Notes: generated by a model from the letters alone, not told the origin. A stretch of 64,000 nucleotides of DNA from Pelobates cultripes (GCA_933207985.1 OW240913.1:326402243-326466242); one strand, 5' to 3'; numbered from the stretch's first letter, positions 1 to 11,215 are shown. Program-made: numbers and translations.

Positions 1-985
1 TGTCACTAGTCACCCCCTCCCTCACTCTGTCACTGTGTCACCCCCTTCCTCACTCTGTCACTAGTCACCCCCTCTCTCACTCTGTCACTAGTCACCCCCT
101 CTCTCACTCTGTCACCAGTCATTCCCTCACTCTGTCATCAGTCATCCCTTCCTTCCCTCACTCTGTCACTAGTCATCCCTTCCCTCACTCTGTCACCAGT
201 CATCCCCTCACTCTGTCACCAGTCCCCCCTTCCTTCCTTCACAGTGACAGAGTTAGGGAGGGAGTGACTAGTAACAGAGAGAGTGATGGGGTGACTAGTG
301 ACAGAGTGAGGAAGGGGGTGACTAGGGACAGAGTGAGGAAGGGGGTGACTAGGGACAGAGGGGGTGATTAGTGACAGAGTGAGTGAGGGGGTGACTAGTG
401 ACAGAGTGAGGGAGCGGGTGACACAGTGACAGAGTGAGGGAGGGAGTGACTAATGACAGAGAGAGGAATGGGGTGACTAGTGACAGTCACCCCCTCCCTC
501 ACTCTGTCACTAGTCACTACCTTCCTCTGTCACTGTGTCACTCACTCTGTCACTAGTCACTCCCTCCCTCTGTCACTAGTCACTCCCTCACTCTGTCACC
601 AGTCATCCCCTCACTCTGTCACCAGTCATCCCCTCACTCTGTCACCAGTCATCCCCTCTCTGTCACTAGTCACCTCTTCCCTCCCTCACTTTGCCACTAG
701 TCATCTCTTCCCTCCCTCACTCTGCCACTAGTCACCCATTCCCTAACTCTGTCACTAGTCACCCCCTCTCCCTCCCTCTGTCACTAGTCACCCACTCCCT
801 CCCTCTGTCACTAGTCACCCACTCCCTCACTCTGTCGCCAGTCACCCCCACTCACTGTGTCTTCCCCTCACTCTGCCACCACTCAACCCCTCCCTCACTC
901 TGCCACCAGGTACCCCCTCACTCTGCCACCTGTCACAACCTCCCACACTCTTCCACCTGTCACCTTCTCCCTCACACACTCTGTC
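1..985. repeat. Strand-switching minisatellite
   Basis: Degenerate tandem units of about 20-28 bp built on CTAGTCACCCCCTCCCTCA followed by CTCTGTCA. Units run in one orientation at 1-239, as the reverse complement at 241-483 (GTGACAGAGTGAGGGAGGG type), and again in the first orientation from 484 on. The open frames across it are low-complexity Ser/Thr/Leu/Pro/His translations and are not genes. A remnant (ACCTGTCACA) continues after 3730, so the element at 986 landed in the array. Confidence 0.9.
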
Positions 986-1115
986 CAGGGCCGGATTAAC
1001 ATAGGGGCTGATGGAGCTGCAGCTCCAGGCCCAGGCCCATGGAATAGGCCCATTTAAAAAAAAAAAAAAAAAATTCTCTCTTTTTTTTTTCTTTTTTTTT
1101 TTAACACACAACTCT

Positions 1116-2477
1116 TAGGTTTTCCACCTGACTGGTATTTTAATGGCACAGATGGTATTTGAGGCTGCCTGGCCGTGCCGGTATTGCAGTAATACTGGCA
1201 ATACAAGTGCAGGTAATTTTCTCAGAATAAATGGAAATTACTCTGCAATACCAGCACCGGCCAGTAGGGGTCACTGTGTGTGGAGAGAGGCAGGGATAGG
1301 AACTTACAGAATATCACTGCCTCTCTCTACTACTCACTGATCCGTGGGGGAGCAGCTACACAGCACAGAGAGTCCAGACAGCAGCTGCACAGCTCAGGTA
1401 AGTGAGGGATGGGGGGAAAGGCAGCAGGGACACATGGGGATACTGAGACACTAGGGGACACATGGGGACACTGAGACACTAGGGGACATAAGGGGACACT
1501 GAGACACTAGGGGACACAGACACTAGGGGACACATGATGACACATACACTAGGGGACATTGAGACACTAGGACACATGGGGATGCTGAGACACATGGGGA
1601 TGCTGAGAGACATAGGGACATTGGGAGAAATTGGGACATGGAGACACTATGACACTATGTCCAGTGTCCCTAGTGTCTCTGTGTCCCCAAGTCTCCCAGT
1701 GTCTGTGTCCCATGTCTCTGTGTGCCTAGTGTCCCCATGTGTTCCAATGTCCCCATGTGTTCCAATGTCCACATGTCTATGTCCACAACTGTCCCCATGT
1801 CTCCCCAAGTGTCTGTCTCCCAGCCAGTATCCCCTAGTCTCCCAGTGTCCCCTAGTCTACCAGTGTCCCCTAGTCTCCCAGTGTGCCTGGTGTCCCCATG
1901 TCTCCCAGTGTCCCTATATGTCCCAGTGTCCACATGTCTATGTCCACAACTGTCCCCATGTCTCCCAGTGTCCCCAAGTGTCTGTCTCCCAGCCAGTGTC
2001 CCCTAGTCTCCCATTGTCTGTGTTCCCATGTCTGTGTCCCTAGTGTCTTAGTGTCCCCAAATGTTTCAGTGTCCCCATGTCTCCCAGTGTCTGTGTCCCT
2101 AGTGTCTCAGTGTCCCCATTTCTCCCAGGTTCCCTAAATATCTCAGTGTCCCCATGTCTCTCAGTGTCCCCAGTATCCTAGTGACATGGGGACACACTGA
2201 GACATTGGGACACTGGGAGAAATGGGGACACAGACACTGTGATACATAGGGACACTGAGACACTGGGTGACTTGCGAGACTGAGACACTGGGAGACAGGG
2301 AGACACTGGGAGCAATCCATCTATACAGCAGAATCAAACTGTGAGTAGTTTGGTGATTTTACAGAATTTTCTCTGATGTCACTCCTTGTGATTTACATCA
2401 CGTGATGTCACGCATAACTAATTAATTATACAAATGATTAAGGCTGGTATTTTTTTCCAAGAAAGGTGGCAACCTTA
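1116..2477. mobile_element. Nested hAT-like element inside the 986-3722 element
   Basis: The left end reads TAGGTTTTCCACCTGACTGG. The right end, reverse-complemented, reads TAAGGTTGCCACCTTTCTTGG, so the inverted repeats are imperfect. Flanks are ACAACTCT (1108-1115) and ACTTCTCT (2478-2485), 6 of 8 identical, consistent with an old 8-bp duplication. Near the left end (about 1165-1275) is an imperfect hairpin built on CTGGCCG...GGTATTGCAGTAAT. The middle is a minisatellite. Confidence 0.6.
1436..2312. repeat. Second strand-switching minisatellite
   Basis: Units of the type GGGGACACTGAGACACTA run at 1436-1660. They flip to the reverse complement (TCTCCCAGTGTCCCCATG type) at about 1668-2172 and flip back at 2180-2312. 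Sequence and unit differ from the 1-985 array, but the forward, reverse, forward layout is the same. Frames across it are low-complexity shadows. Confidence 0.85.
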
Positions 2478-2499
2478 ACTTCTCTTCACATACTCTTGC

Positions 2500-3010
2500 T
2501 TAAAGGAGCACTATAGGGTCAGGAACACAATCATGTATTTCTGACCCTATTATGTTAAAACCACCACCCTGGCCCCTTCTTGCCTCCCTAAATATAGTAA
2601 AATATTACTTGTATTCAATTCTGCAGCTGCTGGCTCAGAAGTGGTGGTCTGAGAAAATTACAATACTTCCCCATAGGATTGGCTGAGACTGTCAACTAGG
2701 CAGATCAGGGGCAGAGCCAGCACAAGTCCAACATAGCCCTGGCCAATCAGCATTTCCTCATAAATATAAATTGAATCAATGCATCTCTATGAGGAAAGTT
2801 CAGTGTCTGCATGCAGAGGGTGGAGACACTGAATGGCAGTGCTGCACACTAGGCAGTACTGCCCCAGGAAGCACCTCTAGCAGCCATCTAAGGAGCGGCC
2901 AGTGGAGTTATTTTCTCAGAAAAGACAGTGTTTACTGCAAAAAGCCTGAATGGAATGATTCTACTTACCAGAACAAATACAATAAGCTGTAGTTGTTCTG
3001 GTGACTATAG
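2500..3010. mobile_element. TTAA-flanked MITE, degraded
   Basis: Starts TTAAAGGAGCACTATAGGGT and then forms a short hairpin (ATAGGGTCAG...CTGACCCTAT). Near the other end is AGTTGTTCTGGTGACTATAG, matching the right end of the copy at 20279-20692. The expected terminal CCCTTTAA is not intact, so the right limit is approximate. TTAA target sites point to the piggyBac/Kolobok-type group. Confidence 0.55.
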
Positions 3011-3983
3011 TTTGGAAGCTTAAGAGGGATGTATGGGAACAACACTTGTGTGCACTGGCTGACATTAAAGTTAGTTTAGGTAATGCAGACGTTGGTCTCT
3101 CTAACACTATGGCATGTCCCCTTTCTTCTACACTCACTACAGACACCTTTTCTCTGTCTCAGACTATACCAGGAACTTCTGCCTGCTAGTAAGAAGGTAA
3201 GGAGACAAGTGCTAGGGGACAGTCCTTAGAAAGAATGGAGTGAGCGCATCATACGCATTTATGTCAAGCTCAAGGTGCTGCCTGCATAGTATGCCCTTAG
3301 TTGGACAGCCTGCAGGATTGGCAGGCAGCCTGACATGCATTCATGCCAGGCTGACCTTCCAATTCTTTGGACAAACATGCCCCCTTTTTGGGCATGTTGA
3401 CCCCTTTTGGCAGGTCTGGTCACGTGATTCGCGCCAGTGGCACACCCTTTTACCCCGCCCATTGACTTCCTGCTTTACTGGACAATGCTGTTAGGGATTA
3501 TGGATTTACTTGAAAGATGAAAGCATAAATTAGAGAGAAATTAGCATAGAGTATGTGTTTTCTTATAGCTGCATCCTATGAGTTTCCCTCCAGCACCATC
3601 TCCATCAGATACATGACGCTTGGGAGGTATGATTGTTTTAGTGTTTTTGGTCGATAAGATTCCGTAATTAGGCCCATCATAATTGTCAGCACCAGGCCCA
3701 CTGTGCTCTTAATCCGGCCCTGACTCTGTCACCTGTCACATATGCATTCACACAGACACTATGTACAAAAAAGCACATGTAGTCATCCAGACATGCACAA
3801 GTGCATTCACACAGACTCAAATACAAACATGCATTGATACACAGGTCTTCACAATATACACATCCAAAGGAATGCCGTATTATGAATTATATTTAACATT
3901 TATTTAATACACATATATTTGGCCTTCAAAGGGCCTGGGATCTAATTTTGCCCGGGGGCCCCAAAGGCTCTCAGTCCGCTCTG

Positions 3984-4200
3984 GCTAGGCCCTCTACTTC
4001 CAGTGAAGGGAAATCTTAATGCTTCAGCACAACCAAGATATTTTGGACAATGCTATGCTTTCAACTTTGTAAGAACAGTTTGGAGAAGGCCCTTTTTTAT
4101 TCCAGTATGACTGGGCCCTAGTGTACAAACAAGGTCCATAAAGACATGATTGGATGAGTTTGGTGTGGAAGATCTTGACTGGCCCGCACAGAGCCCTGAT
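3984..4200 (+). pseudogene. Tc1/mariner transposase C-terminal relic
   Basis: Stretches such as GGACAATGCTATGCTT, AAGGTCCATAAAGACATG, GAGTTTGGTGTGGAAGA and CTTGACTGGCCCGCACAGAG resemble the C-terminal third of fish and frog Tc1-type transposases (residues around the SIKTW, EFGVEE, LDWPAQSPD block). The frame is broken by small indels and no ORF survives. The piece stops at a tetranucleotide-like ATCTATCTGTCTG tract from about 4200. Inactive. Confidence 0.7.
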
Positions 4201-4799
4201 CTATCCATCAAGATATCTATTTATCTATCTGTCTGTTTATTTATGTCTGTTTTCTATATATGGCTGGTTGGCCAAATAGATGGTGAAATCACTGAAACAT
4301 TGTCAAAATAGTGATGCAAGAAAAACTAAAAAGAATCATTTTGACAAGACTGCTATTTTGGCCTACATATTGCAATTCATTTGTCACCAACAAGTTAATA
4401 TTTACAGAATAAACCCTCATGTTCCAATTTTAAACTTCCCCACATCTCTTTAGAGCCTATTTATTAAAAGAGAAGAGTCATTAAATAAAACCTTGAAAAT
4501 CACCTATAACGTACCTATCTTGGATGCAATGCTTTTTTTTATATCTATGTTAAAGAGTCAGCAAATTATATCACAATCTGGTTCGTTGGACACATTGCAA
4601 GTGAGAAGAAAATAATCATAATTTAATTTCTTCTCTTCTCCGTATGCTTTCTATATGCTGATTGCCAGGTGCAGACTACTTAAAACAATGATTGACAGAA
4701 AGCCAATATAGATTCATCCAGCTGCAGGATAGAGAGGTGTGGATTTCCACATTTAATTTCATATTTCACACCTCACAAATACATATTTGTTAAATAAAG
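4201..4799. other. Non-coding, no recognised feature
   Basis: AT-rich sequence beginning with a degenerate TATC/TGTC tract (4200-4255). I see no coding, RNA or transposon signal beyond that. Confidence 0.6.
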
Positions 4800-4815
4800 G
4801 GGACAAGTAAACTTA

Positions 4816-6529
4816 TTTTTTTTTTTTTTATTATTATTTTTTTTTTTTGCTGTGCATATCATCATTACATATAGGCTTGTCATGCCCCAAAAGCAGTTGA
4901 CTAGCAGAGAGCATACCATGCATTGAAACATATTTGGGACATTCAGATAATACGTGTAATTTTTAAGGGGTTAATATAACAAGAGTTAACCATTGCTAGT
5001 TAAGATGAGTAACAGTCTGCCCATAACTATAGTGTGAAATTATTAGAGTATTACTGAGGCATCATTTGTATCAGAACAATTGGTACAAAAACAGAGTATT
5101 AGTTGTTATAACAAGCTAGTGCGTTATGATTATTTAATTGCTGAGTGTTGAAATGCAAGCTAATCTATTGTTCCTTAAAAAGGGTTTAAATACGCTGAAA
5201 TCTAGTAGCGAGCGTCTGCCATGTATGTAACATTGAGACCCACGGTGCTAATAGTAAAACCTGTGAGGGCAATTAAATACGTTAGGCGATGTCAGGGCTC
5301 TTGATAGAAATAAAAATAAATGTTAAAGTGTTTTTAGAGAGTACGTTAGAGAGAGTACATTAAACAGGCCCAGGAGTCCTTGGAAGCATCCTCTAGGGCT
5401 TAGGCATCACTTAGTTTCGGATAATCCTACGGGTTAGCAGGCTGTCGGTGTCTGGTGTGCAAGCCGTCTCATTTGCAGAGGCACTTCACCCTATCCCCCG
5501 TCTGGGCACTGCTCGGAGGTAGCTAGTGAGTCCTTCAGAGGGGGCTCTGCTGCGTCGGCTGTATGAGGTACCTCGTGGCTGCCGTCCCTTTTCAGTGCTT
5601 GCGATGCCTGAAGCATGGTAATGGGCAGAGGTGGCGACACATTGAGGGCAGGGAGATTGCTCCCTCCAGCCCCAGGCCTGTGTAGAGGCCGAAATCTCAG
5701 GTCCACGGACCCGGAAACCTTGGTGGGCCGGGTCCTTCCCGGGTCGGGAGTGGTGGGGGGTTCCGATGTTGTACCGCTGCCTGCGGCAGGGCTCCCTCCA
5801 TTGGTGTGGGCGATGTCTCGGGGTCATGCCCCTGATGGCCCTCAGCCCAGGTAGGCCAGTAGTAGGAGATACGGGTGTATGGGTATTCGTTAGGCCCAAG
5901 GGAGTACCTCGCGCCCCATGGCTCTCGCCCCTCCATTCGTCCATCAATGTTTGAGGTGGCGACCGGGCTCTGTGGTTTTCCAGGGAATCCCAAAAGTGCT
6001 GGAAGTGCTCGTCGAGCCTCTGCAGGAGTCGCTCTATGGGGCACTGAATGGTTGTGACAGGCTGCTGTTTGTTGTGGTACAGTTGATTGCCCTGGTTCCA
6101 TTTTCGGCCCTGCACCTTAATGCCCCTGTCATCCACCATCTTGTGTGTGGTTGTCGCTGATCAGGCGTTAGGTTCTTAGAGTTGGGGCAATTAAACAGGT
6201 CCATTCAGTGGGGACCGGGATAACCCCTGCCAGTCCAGAGGGGGAGAGGGAGAGTAGGAGATTTGCCGTGCAGGTTGGTCGGAGTGAGGAAGTCGGCCGC
6301 CCTTCCCTGACTCATGCGTTGGTAGGCCTCAGACTGCCTCTGCGGGTTCCGGTGGCCGGGGGTCCCGTGAAAGGTCTCAAAGGAATCAGTGGGTTGCCCC
6401 CTAGGTAGGTATCTACTCGGCTTGAGGCTCCCAGTTCGGAATCCCGTGATATCACCGGAGATTCAGTGGCTACAGCAGGAGCCCGTACAAAACACGTCCG
6501 TTTAGTTCAGGAGTTAGGCTCTGCCCCCA
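4816..6529 (-). mobile_element. Non-LTR retrotransposon copy, ORF2-less, with 16-bp TSD
   Basis: GGGACAAGTAAACTTA occurs exactly at 4800-4815 and 6530-6545. Between them lies a minus-strand insertion that starts at 4816 with a long T run (the poly-A tail) and ends with a 5' end reading CTGGGGGCAGAGCC on the minus strand. GC content is well above the flanks over 5490-6530. The order on the minus strand is a roughly 390-nt leader, an open frame (6139-5486), a roughly 670-nt AT-rich 3' region, then poly-A. No reverse transcriptase is present. Tail, duplication and leader fit L1-type target-primed insertion; assignment to the frog L1/Tx1 group is inference. Confidence 0.8.
5486..6139 (-). CDS. 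ORF1-like frame of the non-LTR insertion
   Basis: 217 codons, beginning MVDDRGIKVQGRKWNQGNQL just after an AACCACACACAAG leader typical of the start of frog L1 ORF1. The first 60 residues contain a possible short amphipathic stretch (RLLQRLDEHFQHFWDSLENH). The rest is rich in Pro, Arg and Ser with no domain I recognise. Overlapping frames of 134 and 71 codons lie on the same strand, so a frameshift within the original ORF1 is possible. No RRM or coiled coil is clear. Real as a transposon frame, doubtful as a working protein. Confidence 0.45.
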   Translation of the reverse strand: MVDDRGIKVQGRKWNQGNQLYHNKQQPVTTIQCPIERLLQRLDEHFQHFWDSLENHRARSPPQTLMDEWRGESHGARGTPLGLTNTHTPVSPTTGLPGLRAIRGMTPRHRPHQWREPCRRQRYNIGTPHHSRPGKDPAHQGFRVRGPEISASTQAWGWREQSPCPQCVATSAHYHASGIASTEKGRQPRGTSYSRRSRAPSEGLTSYLRAVPRRGIG

Positions 6530-6545
6530 GGGACAAGTAAACTTA

Positions 6546-7330
6546 ATATAAAAAAAAAATAGTAAGCGTTAGTCCCCTTTTAAACAGCTGGTTGAGGTGA
6601 TGTGCAAAATGACTTGCCAACTGAAGGAAGTCACTGCAAAATATGAAATTCTATTTTCATCATAGCAATTTATTGTCAAATCAAATACTGCATACTAATG
6701 GTTTCAACTGACTTACGAACAATCATGACTATTGTTTTCAAACCATTACTGAAGTATCCAGCTTAGACGACCATGATATATAGTATATAGAATAGTAAAG
6801 TATAGTATAGTATAGTAAAGACTACAAACATGATTATGCAATAAACAGAAACACCCAACGTATATCATTCTTCCTAGGAGGAGAAGATAGATTTAAAAAA
6901 TACATTCCAAATCTTTTTATAAAATTTCCATTCTAGTGTACCAGGTAATGTATTACAATAGGTTGGAAGTAGCCACTGTTTCAGTTTCAAAATAAAAAAA
7001 ATATTCCGTTTGTATCATTGCATAGTAAAATAAATTCCCCTGTGTTTAACCCATAAATAAACTTAAGGTGAGTTCTTAGTAATAGACTGAAATTTTCAGT
7101 CCAGCTAAAGTATGCTGAACTATTTTAATTTGGTTTGATATCAATAATGACATCATAATACTATCCTTGGATATTTAGCTTGTGTAAAGCAAATCAATCT
7201 ATGATGTCACCCTTACAGCATGATTGAATGGTCAGTTGTCTTTCTTCATAAGATGATGACCAAACTGCAGCATAATCAAACATACTCAAAGCTGAACTCG
7301 TTTCAATCTGAAAAAGAATGGTAATTACTG
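6546..7330. other. Non-coding, AT-rich, with TATAG microsatellite
   Basis: Includes a (TATAG)n-like tract at about 6777-6822. The DNA flanking the LINE (around 4795 and 6575) forms AAAGGGGAC...GTCCCCTTTT, suggesting that the LINE hit a small palindromic MITE. Otherwise nothing recognised. Confidence 0.5.
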
Positions 7331-7605
7331 TTAAAGGACCACTCTAGGCACCCAGACAACTTCAGCTTAATGAAGTGGTCTGGGTGCCAGGTCCAGCTAG
7401 GGTTAACCCATTTTTTATAAACATAGCCGAAGAGGGGGAGAGGAGGAGGAGAGCTCCCCGCCCGGCACTGGAGAAAGAGGTAAGTTTAACCCCTTCCTCT
7501 CCCCAGAGCCCGGCGGGAGGGGGTCCCTGAGGGTGGGGGCACCCTCAGGGCACTATAGTGCCAGGAAAACAATTATGTTTTCCTGGCACTATAGTGGTCC
7601 TTTAA
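7331..7605. mobile_element. TTAA MITE with hairpin ends
   Basis: Starts TTAAAGGACCACTCTAGG and ends GCACTATAGTGGTCCTTTAA. The left subterminal region is a hairpin (GGCACCCAGACAACTTCA, then GCTTAA, then TGAAGTGGTCTGGGTGCC). The right one is also a hairpin (AGTGCCAGGAAAAC...GTTTTCCTGGCACT). The same family occurs at 26434, 29798 and 57661. No coding capacity. TTAA duplication suggests mobilisation by a piggyBac/Kolobok-type transposase. Confidence 0.85.
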
Positions 7606-8657
7606 AGTAATTTTAACTAAAAACATACCTCCTAACGTTTGGGTGAGCCCTGAGGGGATATCACCATTGATGGATTTGGTTCACTACTGATACCCACTAA
7701 AAGTGCTGGTTCTGCTGGTGCCCTACCTATAGGACCTTGCGGATATTGCTGCTGAAGAATTTTCTGCAGGTTCCTAGTGTCTGTTCACAGTGCGAGCTTG
7801 GCTAATGATGTACTCACACTGTGCTGCCCAAAGACAGTACCCCGGTGTCCCTGGAAGCCAGACACCAAATAATTGGAATGGCAGAACAGTACCCCAAATC
7901 AGGACAGTCCTCCTGAAATTGGGATTGTTGGTGTGTTTGTTAAAAATATCTATCAGGTTTCTTTTCAGTAAAAACACATACAGTGTATATTGTATTTTCA
8001 TTCATTCTTAATAGTGTAAAGATAATTCAGCCTATGAAAGTGCTACATTAAAAATTTAAATGGATTACAATGTCTGCCTTCTTGCTTCCATAGGAAACTT
8101 CTTAAAATTTGCATCCAAACAAAGACTAGTTGACAGCAGTAGTTAAAAGCAAGCCTATTAAATACAATTTTTAAGGATATCTGTTCTTTTTTAGTTTCCT
8201 CCCTCATTTGAAAGCTGTGCTGGGAGATAGGGACCCACTTCAAGTAAATGAGTCACATTTGCTTCTCAGCCAGGACAATTAAACATCTTGTAAAATCTAT
8301 GACCTGAGGCCTTTCATTTACCACATCATTCCCCCACAGACTCCCGAAGGCCAGCTAAATAAAATCAGTTTGCAAATTACAAAGCACACAAACGCTTTGT
8401 TTCTTTTAAATATATTGCATTATTATTATTTTATTTTCATGTTACATAAATGACTGATGACATTCAGTTAAATAATTTCTAAAATACGTGTTGTTTACTT
8501 GTGAACGATTTTTGCAACAAGTTTACTTTTTTAAAGCCAGGAGTATGAAAACATAGATAGGCACACGCTACAAAGATATTGTGAAAACACGTACACACAC
8601 ACAAACGCACAGTATAAAACCTTTTTTTTTTTCACCATCCCTGTCTATGCTCTGTGC
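7606..8657. other. Non-coding, no recognised feature
   Basis: Mixed unique-looking sequence with short CA runs at about 8590-8625 and a T run at 8620-8632. The frames on both strands at 7774-8011 overlap and look random. Confidence 0.5.
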
Positions 8658-9621
8658 AGGGGAATGAAGATGGTAAACATTTGACTGCAATAGCCCAGTC
8701 GTAGGGCAGCTGCCCAGTACAGGGAGCAGCCACTGGCTACTTGCCATTTAGTGTACAACCCCCCATTCACGGTATGGCAAGTGGGGGTATAGGGGAGGTG
8801 TTAAACCTCCCTTGTACTAATCTGGGGGTCATTTTGACACTCACCGTTTTTTATCAACTAATTGCCCACTGGCTACTAGTGCTGCAAGCTGCAGCTAGTC
8901 AAAACTTGTATTTATTAACAGGTCTTTGTGGTCAGGACGCCGGCCTGCTGGGGTGCCCACTGGGATATTTCCTGGTGGGCTCCCCCTGTCTTGGGCCGCA
9001 GCGCTGTGTGAGTGGCTCTTGAGCCACCTCCCCCAGTGCCAGGCCAATCCTCCAGGCACCCAGGAAGTGGCCATTTGGCCACCTTAGGATGCCCCCGATA
9101 CTGTGCTAGGAAAGGCAGAGCAGGCACTTGCTTACCCTGATGGCAGGTGCCTGCTCTGCGAACAAATGCCAGTGACCGGAGGACAGGGGGGAAGGAGATG
9201 GCAGGCGGCGAGGGTGGCTGTTCCTTCAGCTTCCCACTCCTCCCTCGCACACCCTCTGTAATGCTGGGAGCCAGAATATGACGTCATTCCGGCCCCGGCA
9301 TACTAATCAGCGGGCGGGAGGAGTTAGGAGCTGCTCCACACTGGACCCCAGGGAGGTAGGGAGGCTGGATGGGCCTCAAAAAATAAAATTGTGTGAGTCT
9401 GTGTGTCAGTGTGTGTGTGAGTGTGACTGTCAGTGATTGAGTGTCTGTGTGTGTGTCTTTCAGTGAGTGAGTGTATGTCTGTCAGTGAGTGTCTCTGTGT
9501 TTGTCTGTCAGTGAGTAGGTGCATGTCTGTCAATGAGTATGTGTGTGTCTGTCAGTGAGTGAGTGTATGTCTGTCAGCGATGGATCTTAGCCTAGGGCGG
9601 CTGAATTCCTTGCACCGGTCC
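8658..9621. mobile_element. hAT-like element, right end with TG array
   Basis: The end TTGCACCGGTCCTG at 9621 reads CAGGACCGGTGCAAGG in reverse, a hAT-like terminus. Inside are the conserved core TAATGCTGGGAGCC...ATATGACGTCATTCCGG (about 9258-9295, with a TGACGTCA palindrome at 9279-9286), the CTGGACCCCAGGGAG box (about 9342) and a TGTGTCTGTCAGTGAG array (about 9391-9577). The same modules recur in other elements of this window. The left end is uncertain; 8658 is a rough limit. Confidence 0.55.
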
Positions 9622-9973
9622 TGTTTGTGGTCAATATTTTCAAGTCCATATCAAGGCCTATGTTCTCAATAAATGGCATTAAATCATTGGCTCCAATATA
9701 TTTAAGCTTCAGTATAATTTATGTTTTTAGAAAACTGATATTATATGAAGCGATACTTATCGGCTCCTAATAAGCCTTTGTTGGAGGTGATATAATTATT
9801 TCAAACTGATAAAAGGCATATCAGGAGCCAATAAACTGCTAAAAAAACATTATCATCTGGATTGTAATTGATGCCTAAGTTAAAATCTCCCAAAGACTAA
9901 TTCTATATTTGAAGCCAATCTTTATAGAAGATGTGGAAAAGTTTGTATTAAAGTAGAAATTTGAATTTATGTA

Positions 9974-10230
9974 TTTGTTTATATGCTTTGCACTCTAAAA
10001 TGATAGCCCATCATGTTAGAATGATTTCTAAATTCCATTTCATAAGACCCAGTTTCCCTTTTCATATTCCCAAACCAAACCATGCATGACTGTTTTTGGG
10101 CAAAATATATCCCAGTCTTTCATGGTTTGGTTTGGGAGTATGGAAAGGGAAACTGGGTCTTATGAAATCAAATGTAAAAATATTTAAGAGTGATGGGCTA
10201 TCATTTTGGAGTGCAAAGCATATAAACAAA
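9974..10230. repeat. Long inverted repeat (hairpin), 119-bp arms
   Basis: Left arm 9974-10092 and right arm 10113-10230 are reverse complements apart from a diverged patch in the middle, with a 20-nt loop. The inner third is nearly perfect (TTTCATAAGACCCAGTTTCC against its complement). No terminal duplication is obvious. Confidence 0.9.
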
Positions 10231-10279
10231 CAAATAAATAAACACGATTAAAAAATTGTAGACCATTGTAGACCAATAT

Positions 10280-11215
10280 GCTGCTAGAGGAGCCATGCTG
10301 TATTAATGGATCTATCCTTGCAAGCACGCTGTCTTGGCGTCATACTTGATTCTGGCCTCACATCCAGTATGTTGCTAAATCCTGTACATTCCATCTTGAA
10401 AACATAGCCCACATCCGCCTCTTTCTTACGCAAGATGCTACCAAGGAGCTTGTCCATGCTCTAGTTATTTCCCGCATGGATTAATGTAACACTCTCCTAA
10501 TCGGTCTTCCCAAAAGCCATATTGCCCCGCTACAGTCTGAAATGAATGTTGCCGCCAGACTTATTTTCCTCTCACACCTCACCCCTCTGTCAGTCCTTGC
10601 ATTGGCTTCCAGTATCCTATAGTAGTCAATTCAAAGTGCTAACCCATACCTATAAATCACTGAATAATTCTAGCCCCTATTATATCTCTTCATAGATCCA
10701 TAGGTATGCCTCTTCTCTGTCTCTCCGCTCTGCACATGACCTTCTCCTGTCCGCTGCTTGCACCCGTATGGCCAATTCATGCTTGCAGGACTTCTCTCGG
10801 GTGGCTCCCTTCCTATGGACTAGCCTGCCTACAACCATCAGACTCTCCTCTAGTCTTCAATCGTTTAAGAAGTGCCTTAAAACCCCTCTCTTTAGGAAAG
10901 CTTATGGCCTCCCAGAGTAACCTCTACCTCACATACCTGTCTCTTGCTCTCTCTTAAAGGGCAGCACTTTACTCTGTCCTCCAGCTCTGCTTCAATCCCA
11001 CCTTATTTGATTGCTATTTCCTGTCCTAATGTGTTTTATACCCCACCTCCTATAGACTGTAAGCTTGTTTGAGAACGGTTCTCTTCAACCTATCGTTCCT
11101 GTAAGTTTTCTTGTAATTTTCCTATTTATAGTTAACCACCCCCCTCCCCCCTCATAATATTGTAAAACGCTACGGAATCTGTTGGCGCTATATAAGTGGA
11201 GATAATAATAATCTA
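10280..11215 (+). pseudogene. L2-type LINE 3' end with decayed reverse transcriptase
   Basis: Broken frames read as the C-terminal part of an L2-like ORF2: LGVILDSGLTS, then QSLHWLPVS, then SLRSAHDLLL, then FSRVAPFLWTSLP and SLQSFKKCLKTPLF. It is followed by the typical 3' end (GACTGTAAGCTTGTTTGAG ... GCTACGGAATCTGTTGGCG) and a TAATAATAAT tail at about 11205. Several stops and shifts are present. Related 3' ends lie at 22115-22741 and 31676-31830. Confidence 0.8.

Larger units (their letters stand above)
986..3722. mobile_element. Non-autonomous hAT element with 8-bp TSD
   Basis: The ends are a 14-bp perfect inverted repeat: CAGGGCCGGATTAA at 986 and TTAATCCGGCCCTG ending at 3722. They are flanked by identical 8-bp copies of ACTCTGTC at 978-985 and 3723-3730. 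CAGGG-type ends with 8-bp duplications are the hAT signature. The interior has no transposase. It holds a nested element (1116-2477), a TTAA-family fragment (2500-3010) and unique filler that includes a GC-richer stretch at 3240-3480. Confidence 0.9.
1..3983. mobile_element. Outer hAT-like element, right end only
   Basis: The last bases before 3984, read on the minus strand, begin CAGAGCGGACTGAGAG and then run into a G- and C-rich stretch, which looks like the terminal inverted repeat of a hAT-type element. The minisatellite at 1-985 and its remnant after 3730 would lie inside it. The left end is outside the window, so no target duplication can be tested. Beyond 3983 the DNA reads as a Tc1 transposase relic, which would be the host of this insertion. 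The end is recognised by resemblance only. Confidence 0.4.

Noticed and set aside
480..1111. Overlapping open frames of 66-102 codons on both strands
   Set aside because: All are translations of the CTCACTCTGTCAC minisatellite; low complexity and no domain.
1534..2320. Frames up to 169 codons rich in Ser, Val, Pro and Cys
   Set aside because: Shadows of the GTGTCCCCATGTCTCCCA array.
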